Shown: positions 58,213 through 64,000 of the stretch, piece by piece
How positions within the stretch are numbered: the stretch's first letter is position 1
Layout of the letters: each line of letters opens with the position of its first letter
NCBI RefSeq assembly: GCF_000685015.1
Contig: NZ_BAYA01000021.1
Span: forward strand, 1 to 64,000
DNA length: 64,000 nucleotides
Origin: Paraburkholderia bannensis NBRC 103871
GTDB lineage: Bacteria; Pseudomonadota; Gammaproteobacteria; Burkholderiales; Burkholderiaceae
Direction of reading: 5' to 3'
Program-made: the position numbers and the translations under genes
The notes under the pieces: generated by a model
What the model was told of the DNA's origin: nothing
Databases searched by the model: none
What the model saw: the letters and a program-made list of their open reading frames with translations, nothing else

Positions 58213-59687
58213 ACCTTCCCGGCCTGAGTCGGCACAACCGGCGCCGCTGCGCGACGGCGGCGCGCGCGGCGCACGAAACCGATCACCAGCACGATCACCA
58301 GCAACGCGGCCAAGACGATCCCCGGCACCATCACCGGCTGCAGACGCGCCAGCAAGGGGCGCGGGCCGCCGTTGCGCGACTCGGCGACATCTTCAACCGA
58401 AACATGCGCATCGGCATTGCCGTATTGCGCGAGCACGTAATTCGCAATCGACGCGACCTGTTCATCGCTCAGCGGCTGAACATAGGAGTCCTCGCCGAAG
58501 CTCGGCATCAGCACATGCTGGCCGCCTGCTTCGCGATCCACGCCGTACAGCATCGCCGCGACCAGGTTCGACGCATTGAGCGAACCCGTCGCCGTATTGG
58601 CCGATAGCGAGGGATACGCCTGGCTCGGGCTGCCCGTGCCGTCCACGCGATGGCAGCTCGCGCAATAGCCGCTAAAAAGTGCAGCGCCGCTCGTGAGCGT
58701 GCCGTTGGCGTTAGACGGCTGCATGCCGCGCAAGTCCGTCTCGACACTCGCCGATGCGCCATGCGCGAACGCAGGCTTCGTCTCGCGCGCGTCGCGGATC
58801 GGCGTGGTGCTGCGCAGGTACGTGACGATCGCCACGAGGTCTTGATCGGAGAGATATTGCAGGCTGTTCTGCACCGCTTCAGCCATCGGGCCCGCTGCCT
58901 GGTTCTTCCCGGGCGCGCGGCCCGTTTTCAGGTAGCTCACGAGTTCCGCGTCACTCCACGCGCCAATCCCGCTCACTGCATCCGAGGTGATGTTCGGCGC
59001 GTACCACGGCCCGAGTTGCGCACCGCCCAGCTCCTGCTTCGCGTCCTCGGCCATCATGAAGTTGCGCGGCGTGTGGCAGGCGCTGCAATGCGCGAGCACG
59101 TTCGCAAGATACGCGCCGTGGTTCCATTGCGCGTCGTGTTTGGGATCGGGCGCGAAGCGGCGCTCGCGCAGATAGAGCGTGTTCCAGAGCGCCATCGACG
59201 CGCGCACGCTGAACGGGAACGGCAGCTTCGTCTGCGGCGCGGCTTCGTCCACGGGCGCGACACCGTGCATGAAGTACGCGTAGAGCGCGTGGACATCGTC
59301 GTCGGTCAGGCCCGTGTACGAGGTGTAGGGCATGGCCGGATAGAGATGCGCGCCGTCCGCGCGCACGCCTTCGCGCAAGGCGCGCGCAAATTGCACTTCC
59401 GTATAGTCGCCGATGCCCGACGTCTTCGACGGCGTGATGTTGCTCGAATAGATCGTGCCCATCGGCGACGCAATGCCGTAACCGCCTGCAAACGGCTTGC
59501 CGCCATTGACCGCAGTGTGGCAGGCCATGCAGTCCGCCGCGACGGCAAGCTGGTGGCCTTTGGCGATCAATGCGGGATCGGCGTCGCTGGCTGCCGGAAC
59601 CTGCGCCCAGGCGAATTGCGCTGCGCCCAAAAGCATCGCAGCAAAGCCGAATTTCGTGAGCCCGTAAAATCGATCAGCAATCCTCAT
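58209..59687 (-). CDS. Triheme cytochrome c subunit of membrane-bound dehydrogenase
   Basis: A 492-residue periplasmic cytochrome. A signal peptide of about 28 residues ends FAWA. Three heme sites follow: CMACH (about 54), CSACH (about 200) and CASCH (about 337), each in the order of gluconate/alcohol/sorbitol dehydrogenase cytochrome subunits. A C-terminal membrane anchor lies near 455-477 (VPGIVLAALLVIVLVIGFV), followed by a basic tail. It passes electrons from the flavoprotein encoded upstream to ubiquinone. It starts three bases after the GMC stop and overlaps the porin gene. Confidence 0.9.
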   Translation of the reverse strand: MRIADRFYGLTKFGFAAMLLGAAQFAWAQVPAASDADPALIAKGHQLAVAADCMACHTAVNGGKPFAGGYGIASPMGTIYSSNITPSKTSGIGDYTEVQFARALREGVRADGAHLYPAMPYTSYTGLTDDDVHALYAYFMHGVAPVDEAAPQTKLPFPFSVRASMALWNTLYLRERRFAPDPKHDAQWNHGAYLANVLAHCSACHTPRNFMMAEDAKQELGGAQLGPWYAPNITSDAVSGIGAWSDAELVSYLKTGRAPGKNQAAGPMAEAVQNSLQYLSDQDLVAIVTYLRSTTPIRDARETKPAFAHGASASVETDLRGMQPSNANGTLTSGAALFSGYCASCHRVDGTGSPSQAYPSLSANTATGSLNASNLVAAMLYGVDREAGGQHVLMPSFGEDSYVQPLSDEQVASIANYVLAQYGNADAHVSVEDVAESRNGGPRPLLARLQPVMVPGIVLAALLVIVLVIGFVRRARRRRAAAPVVPTQAGKV

Positions 59688-59690
59688 GGC

Positions 59691-61340
59691 TTACCCCTTC
59701 AGACTGGCCGAGATCGAATCGGCCGCCTTGATGGCGAGCGCCGCCATCGACAGCGTCGTATTCACGACCGACGCCGACGGCATCGCGCCGCCACCCGGCA
59801 GCCAGAGATTGTCGTGATCGTGCGCACGGCAGTTACCGTCGACGACCGAGTCCTTCGCGCTCGCGCCCATGATCGTGCCGCCCATGATGTGGTTGTTCGC
59901 GTTGAGCGTCGTCGTGATGTTGAATTCCACCGCGTCGAACAGGCTGCCGATGTGTTCGAGCTGCTTGTGCGCTGCCTGCGCGCCCTTGCGCACGTAGTCG
60001 CCCACGTCGTAATGAATGTCCGGGCACGCCAGGCCGTGCGGATCCGTGCGCGTCTTGCTCAGCGTGAGGCGGTTGTTCGGATCGGGCAACGGTTCCAGGC
60101 TGATCGACAGGTCGACGCCATAGATCGCGCGGCGGCGAATTTCATCGTCGAGTTCCTTGCCGACCAGGCCGAGCTTGAGCGCCTGCTGCGTAGCGGGCCC
60201 CACGCGCGAGATGTTGTTGAGAATCATCTTGTTCGCCGAGTACTGGCCGCGGAAATCGCCATCGCGCGGGCCGACGATGCAACTGCTCTGCGCGGGGCCG
60301 CGCCCCAGCCACATCGGCTCGTTGGCAAGGAAGGTGCAGTGAAAGCCCGAGTGATCCATCATGTTGCGACCCACCTGGTCCGACGCGTTCGCAATGCCGT
60401 TGGGATTGCGCTCATTGGCGGCAAGCAGCAGCAGGCGCGGCGTTTCAATGCCGTTGCAGGCGAGCACGAAGCGCTTGCCGCTCGCCTTGTGCGACTTGTG
60501 CGCCTTGTCGTACCAGTGCACGGCCGTGATGCGGTTGTTCTCGTCGGTGTCGATGCGATAGACCACGGACTCCGCCAGCACGTGAGCGCCCTTGTGCTCC
60601 GCGCGCTGCACGTGATGGATGCCGTTGTACATCGCGCCGATCGGGCAGATCGGCTGGCAATTGTTGTTGCCGCAACAAGTCGGGCGGCCATTCCACGGAC
60701 GCGTGCTGCGCGCCTGCGGAATCGGAATCGAGTGATAGCCGTGTGCATTGACGATCTCGGCGAAACGCTTGTCGCCGTGGCCCCACGGCACCATGTCCAT
60801 CGGATACGGGCGGCTGCGCTCGGTCGGCGACTGCATCGACGGATCGTTCGGGCCGGCCACGCCCAGCTCTTCCTCGGCGCGGCAGTAGTACGGCTCCAGT
60901 TCTTCGTAGGGAATCGGCCAGTCGCGGCCCACGCCATAAGTCGACTTCATGCGGAAGTCGACTGGCAGATGGCGCCAGCACGAGGCGGCCCAGTGCCAGG
61001 TCGTGCCGCCCACGGTGCGCAGATAGCCTTGCTGGAAGCTGTTGCCGTCCGGCCCGCTCAGGCCCACGTAGTTGTTCTTCGGGAAGTACAGCGGCGCGGG
61101 CGCGTGCTCGGCCTGCGGATAAAGGCCCTGAAAATCGGAGCCGACGCGGTTGTCGAACGGCATGTTGCGCCAGTTCTCGACTGCCTGGGCGCGCTCGATG
61201 CGCAGCCCGGCTTCGAGCATCAGCACGGAGTGGCCTTCGCTGGCAAGCTGGTCGGCAATCAGTGCGCCAACCACGCCGGAACCGACGATCACGACATCGG
61301 CCGTGACGTCGCCATTCGCTTCAAATACGGGTGTTTTCAT
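59691..61340 (-). CDS. GMC-type FAD-dependent dehydrogenase, large subunit (gluconate/sorbitol type)
   Basis: A 549-residue flavoprotein. The FAD loop is VVIVGSGVVGALIADQLASE (about 16-35) and a cysteine-rich motif reads CCGNNNCQPICPIGAMY, a hallmark of membrane-bound gluconate 2-dehydrogenase, sorbitol and fructose dehydrogenases and presumed to hold an iron-sulfur cluster. The C-terminal HDHDNLWLPGGGAMPSASVV is the GMC active-site region. With the small subunit and triheme cytochrome it oxidises a sugar, polyol or sugar acid on the periplasmic side. The exact substrate is uncertain. No signal peptide is present, since the complex is exported with the Tat-type small subunit. Confidence 0.9.
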   Translation of the reverse strand: MKTPVFEANGDVTADVVIVGSGVVGALIADQLASEGHSVLMLEAGLRIERAQAVENWRNMPFDNRVGSDFQGLYPQAEHAPAPLYFPKNNYVGLSGPDGNSFQQGYLRTVGGTTWHWAASCWRHLPVDFRMKSTYGVGRDWPIPYEELEPYYCRAEEELGVAGPNDPSMQSPTERSRPYPMDMVPWGHGDKRFAEIVNAHGYHSIPIPQARSTRPWNGRPTCCGNNNCQPICPIGAMYNGIHHVQRAEHKGAHVLAESVVYRIDTDENNRITAVHWYDKAHKSHKASGKRFVLACNGIETPRLLLLAANERNPNGIANASDQVGRNMMDHSGFHCTFLANEPMWLGRGPAQSSCIVGPRDGDFRGQYSANKMILNNISRVGPATQQALKLGLVGKELDDEIRRRAIYGVDLSISLEPLPDPNNRLTLSKTRTDPHGLACPDIHYDVGDYVRKGAQAAHKQLEHIGSLFDAVEFNITTTLNANNHIMGGTIMGASAKDSVVDGNCRAHDHDNLWLPGGGAMPSASVVNTTLSMAALAIKAADSISASLKG

Positions 61341-61367
61341 GTGGGGTGCTAGTCCGTGTGCGGACGC

Positions 61368-61982
61368 TCAGGCAGATCGGTGGGCGGGTGCGGAGGCTTG
61401 CGCGCGGCGCGCAGCAGCGGCAACGGCGGGAGGCGCGACATCGGCGGGAGGCGGCTCGGCCGTCCACCAGAGCGGGCCGTTCGCGCAATAGGTGGGCGGG
61501 CTCATGCCGTCGCCCACCGTGCCGTACATGAGCGCGTTGGCATAGGTCACCATCGCCGCCTTCGTGCCGTGGCCGACGGTGCCGGTGTACCAGGCGGTCA
61601 CGATGGCCAGCGCCGTGTCGCGCAGATTTGCCTGGTCGGCGGCGGCGAGCAGTTGCTGCGGCGTCTGGCCGGGCTGCATGCGCTGCGCGAGCGCGGCGGC
61701 GCGGGCGGCAAAACCACGGTCAGCGTTGCCCAGCGCCGCGAAAAGACGCGCGCCGATGCCCGCATCCAGGTTCCGGTGCCCGGTGAGCGCCTGCGAAACC
61801 GCGAGGAAATCCTGCGCGCCGAACGGCGTGCCCGCGAAGGCGCTGGGCGCGACCGCGAGGAAACCGGCGTGCGTCAGGGCCGCGACCAGGGTCTTGAGCA
61901 AGGTGCGGCGCCGGGCGCTGGGCACCGCTTCGTGCACATCGCGCGTGGCGTCGCCAGCGTGCTGCGGGTGGATTTTTTGCAT
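61368..61982 (-). CDS. FAD-SLDH-family small subunit with Tat signal
   Basis: A 204-residue small subunit. The N-terminus carries a twin-arginine-type signal, SARRRTLLKTLVAAL, followed by a hydrophobic stretch ending SAFA. The mature part (FLAVSQALTGHRNLDAGIG, IVTAWYTGTVGHG, YANALMYGTVGDGMSPPTYC, GPLWWTAEPP) matches the membrane-bound FAD-containing sorbitol dehydrogenase (FAD-SLDH) family. It escorts the flavoprotein through the Tat pathway. It is first gene of the operon, 27 bp before the GMC gene. The ATG has a poor ribosome site. Confidence 0.85.
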   Translation of the reverse strand: MQKIHPQHAGDATRDVHEAVPSARRRTLLKTLVAALTHAGFLAVAPSAFAGTPFGAQDFLAVSQALTGHRNLDAGIGARLFAALGNADRGFAARAAALAQRMQPGQTPQQLLAAADQANLRDTALAIVTAWYTGTVGHGTKAAMVTYANALMYGTVGDGMSPPTYCANGPLWWTAEPPPADVAPPAVAAAARRAQASAPAHRSA

Positions 61983-62124
61983 TTTTCTGAATGGTTACGC
62001 GGCCCTGCCCACACGGCCCGACGCCATGCGGCACTGCCCCAACAAGCCTCGCGACTGCGCGCAACGCCATGCCGGCCGCTCAGTTCCTGGCCGATGAGGT
62101 GCGACGATCTGAAGCGGCGCGAAT

Positions 62125-62142
62125 TATGGAACCGGTTCCATA
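62125..62142. promoter_or_regulatory. Perfect 18-bp palindrome, LacI-family-type operator
   Basis: TATGGAACCGGTTCCATA is a perfect inverted repeat with the central CG typical of LacI/PurR-type operators (TGGAACCGGTTCCA core). It lies 143 bp upstream of the small-subunit start. No LacI-family gene is in the window. Confidence 0.75.
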
Positions 62143-62247
62143 GAATCGTCAAGCAGAGAACAATTGCGAAATTTGCAATAAATCTCCACGTGAAGAGTTT
62201 ATTGGGGACGGACTGTAGGAATCGGTGCGCGTGCACACGCATCGGAG

Positions 62248-62279
62248 AAATAGAAAACGGCGGCCAGCAAGGCCGCCGT
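62248..62279 (-). terminator. Rho-independent terminator of the MHS transporter gene
   Basis: On the minus strand a 9-bp stem (ACGGCGGCC and GGCCGCCGT) with a 5-base loop is followed by TTTCTATTTC, starting about 25 bases after the transporter stop. Confidence 0.75.
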
Positions 62280-62302
62280 CGTCATTCGTCGCTACGCTGG
62301 CT

Positions 62303-63697
62303 TCAGGCGTCGTTAAGATCGTCGAGACTGCGGCCGCGCGTTTCGGGAATATGGAACGTTGTCAGCACACCGATCAAGCTCAGGATTGCTACATAACTGG
62401 CGAGCGGGATCCACGCGAGCACCGTGCCGTGCCCTGCGCCCCAGTGCGCCGTCGCATAGGCGATGATCGATGCGCCCACCAGCGGTGCGATGCCGCCCGC
62501 CACCACCGCCGACAGTTCGCGCCCGACCGCTACGCCCGCATAACGATGCTGCGCGCCGAACAGCTCCGGCAGCAGTGCGCCTTGCGTCGCGAACATGCCC
62601 CACACCCCCGCGAGCGTCACGCACAGCATGACGATGCTGGCCGTGCCGTTTCCGAGGCTCAGCACCCACCAGGTCGGAAATGCCAGGACAAGCTGATAGA
62701 CCGCGAAAATACGGTACGTTTTCACGCGGCCGATGCGATCGCTAAGCAGTCCTGCCAGTGGAATCACGACCGCGCCGGACGCTCCCGCGAACAGCAGCGC
62801 AAGCGGCCCGATCTGGCCTTTCAGGCCGGTCGCCGTGGCGATATAGCTGATCGCCAGCGACTGGTAGATCGACGATCCGCCATTCTCCGCCATGCGCAGG
62901 CCGATCACCTTCAGCACGGTCGGCTTCGAATTGCGCATCAAGTGACGCAGCGGGCTTTCCTTGATTTGCTGGCGTGCTTCGAGCCGCGCAAACGACGGCG
63001 ATTCGCGCAGGCGCAGGCGGATCCACACGGCCACGGCGATGATGACCGCGCTCAACAGGAACGGCACGCGCCAGAGCGGCGTCTGCGAAAGGTCTTCGAC
63101 ACGCACGAGCGCGAAGTAGATCGCCGCCGCCATCACGGTGCCCAGCAGCACGCCCATGAACGGCAGCGCCGCGAAGTAGCCGCGCCGTTGCGGCGGCGCG
63201 AATTCGGCCATCAGCACGGCGGCGCCCGCCTGCTCCGCGCCCGCGCCGAGCCCTTGCAGCAGGCGGCAGCCCACCAGCAGCACCGGCGCCCAGATGCCCA
63301 CGCTAGCGTATGTGGGCAGCACGCCGATCAGCGTGCTTGCCACGCCCATCAGCAGGATCGTCGCCATCAGCACGAACTTGCGTCCGTAGCGGTCGCCCAG
63401 CGCGCCGAACAGGATGCCGCCGACGGGCCGGATGGCGAAGCCGATAAAGTACGCGCCAAAGCTCGCGATCAGGCCCAGCGCCGGATCGCTCGACGGAAAG
63501 AACAGCGGCCCGAAGATGAGCGCGGAAGCCAGGTTGTAAAGCGCGAAATCGTAGTACTCCAGCGCGCTGCCGATCGAGGCGGCCCACGCCGCGCGGTAAA
63601 GATCCGCCGAGCTCACCCTGGCCTGAGCGGCCTCCTCGCCAGAGCGCTCGTTCGCACGCGATCCCGCGCCGTGAATGGCAATCGATTGCTGCTTCAT
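62303..63697 (-). CDS. MFS transporter, metabolite:H+ symporter (MHS) family
   Basis: A 464-residue, 12-segment transporter. The MHS pattern is clear: AAWAASIGSALEYYDFALYN at the first helix, IGFAIRPVGGILFGALGDRYG (motif A region), LLQGLGAGAEQAGAAVLMAE and a central PLWRVPFLLSAVIIAVAVWI. Family members import shikimate, alpha-ketoglutarate, proline-betaine or dicarboxylates. I start at ATG 63697, which has AAGGAGA at good spacing. The ATG 15 bases upstream is less likely. It follows a shikimate-dehydrogenase-like gene, so shikimate or quinate is a reasonable guess for the substrate. Confidence 0.87.
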   Translation of the reverse strand: MKQQSIAIHGAGSRANERSGEEAAQARVSSADLYRAAWAASIGSALEYYDFALYNLASALIFGPLFFPSSDPALGLIASFGAYFIGFAIRPVGGILFGALGDRYGRKFVLMATILLMGVASTLIGVLPTYASVGIWAPVLLVGCRLLQGLGAGAEQAGAAVLMAEFAPPQRRGYFAALPFMGVLLGTVMAAAIYFALVRVEDLSQTPLWRVPFLLSAVIIAVAVWIRLRLRESPSFARLEARQQIKESPLRHLMRNSKPTVLKVIGLRMAENGGSSIYQSLAISYIATATGLKGQIGPLALLFAGASGAVVIPLAGLLSDRIGRVKTYRIFAVYQLVLAFPTWWVLSLGNGTASIVMLCVTLAGVWGMFATQGALLPELFGAQHRYAGVAVGRELSAVVAGGIAPLVGASIIAYATAHWGAGHGTVLAWIPLASYVAILSLIGVLTTFHIPETRGRSLDDLNDA

Positions 63698-63798
63698 GTC
63701 GTCTCCTTCCATTTCAACTCCTGTGCATGCAGGCGGCGCCGCGATCGGCTTCCTCCCCCGGCGCCCGTCTGACGCGGACTGCCGGACACGTGAACCTG

Positions 63799-64000
63799 CT
63801 ACGCAGCGATGCGCGACACGCGCTCGATTTCATCGAGCAGTGCGGTACGCATGGCCTCGAACGGCGCGGGCCGATCCGTGTAAAGCTCGATTTGCCCGCA
63901 GAACTGATGCAGCAACATGCGCGTGCCGTCGACGCTCGCGCAGCCCGCTTCTTCGGCGTCGCGGATCAGGCGCGTGCGCACCGGCAGGAACGCCGCGTCC
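63799..64000 (-). CDS. Shikimate/quinate dehydrogenase-like protein (partial, 3' end only)
   Basis: The last 67 codons of a minus-strand gene that enters from the window edge. The visible part reads RTRLIRDAEEAGCASVDGTR, MLLHQFCGQIELYTDRPAPF and MRTALLDEIERVSRIAA. This matches the C-terminal helices of AroE/YdiB-type shikimate dehydrogenases, where the G-x-x-M-L-x-x-Q segment contacts shikimate. Paired with an MHS transporter 100 bp downstream, a catabolic quinate/shikimate role is likely. The N-terminal catalytic half is not seen. Confidence 0.75.
   Translation of the reverse strand, partial: DAAFLPVRTRLIRDAEEAGCASVDGTRMLLHQFCGQIELYTDRPAPFEAMRTALLDEIERVSRIAA

Larger units (their letters stand above)
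61983..62302. other. Promoter region of the dehydrogenase operon
   Basis: 320 bp without a gene between two minus-strand genes. It contains the terminator of the MHS transporter gene (62248-62279), a LacI-type operator (62125-62142) and an AT-rich stretch with the near-palindrome TTGCGAAATTTGCAA at 62164-62178, where a promoter is likely. Confidence 0.65.

Noticed and set aside
58650..61352. 900-codon open frame on the plus strand
   Set aside because: It is antisense to the GMC and cytochrome c genes, extremely rich in Arg, His and Ala, and has no motif. It is a shadow caused by high GC in the third positions of the real genes.
1..64000. tRNA, rRNA, insertion sequences, integrases or attachment sites
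   Set aside because: None could be recognised by reading. The only sign of horizontal exchange is the AT-rich toxin-immunity cassette.

Overview
The window looks like chromosomal DNA of a metabolically versatile betaproteobacterium of the Burkholderiaceae, most likely Paraburkholderia or a close relative. This rests on high GC with a strong G/C third-position bias, Burkholderia-type general porins, many LysR/GntR/IclR-controlled catabolic clusters, a Zwf plus polyphosphate-glucokinase pair, and an orphan T6SS VgrG-Eag-Rhs island. No rRNA, tRNA, integrase, insertion sequence or CRISPR array was seen. The genus call is inference from gene content.

Layout. 1-1832 (minus): partial catB, a DUF1330 protein and a GntR/FCD regulator. 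2063-8477 (plus): a catabolic operon of a DUF1185 protein, alpha/beta hydrolase, flavin reductase with a degenerate Nudix-like tail, luciferase-type monooxygenase, aldehyde dehydrogenase and NCS1 permease, closed by a strong terminator. The enzyme set resembles flavin-dependent N-heterocycle ring opening (trigonelline Tgn or uracil Rut type); the substrate is unknown. 8600-15472: a GNAT enzyme, then a Fur-box-preceded FecI/FecR/TonB-receptor/esterase iron locus and a predicted lipoprotein with a methyltransferase fold. 15752-23055 (minus): VgrG, EagR chaperone, PAAR-Rhs toxin with an HNH-like tip, and an AT-rich immunity gene. 23436-24764: a leucine-rich-repeat Ser/Thr-type kinase.

24867-31087: an MFS transporter with a LeuCD-type hydro-lyase pair and a divergent LysR, then a GST and a YWTD beta-propeller. 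31425-37733: zwf, ppgK and a coupled GNAT, then a MEDS-domain histidine kinase, an M24 peptidase and a LysR. 37932-40361 (minus): a Rieske oxygenase with rubredoxin and rubredoxin reductase, divergent from a tartrate/D-malate dehydrogenase; then a DHA2 exporter with its LysR, and a porin.

45841-56866 appears to be one regulon: an SDR, a LivHMGF-type importer with binding protein, an acyl-CoA ligase, an ACAD10/11-like dehydrogenase, an APH-fold kinase and an IclR regulator. The same palindrome (TTCTGCA-N-TGCAGAA type) occurs upstream of the SDR, the importer and the kinase operon. By analogy with the levulinate (Lva) and ACAD10/11 pathways it probably imports and degrades a hydroxy acid by CoA activation, phosphorylation and dephosphorylative rearrangement.

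56992-61982 (minus): a four-gene operon for a membrane-bound FAD-dependent polyol/sugar dehydrogenase (small subunit, GMC flavoprotein, triheme cytochrome c) plus a coupled porin, with a LacI-type operator upstream. The window ends with an MHS-type transporter and the 3' end of a shikimate-dehydrogenase-like gene.
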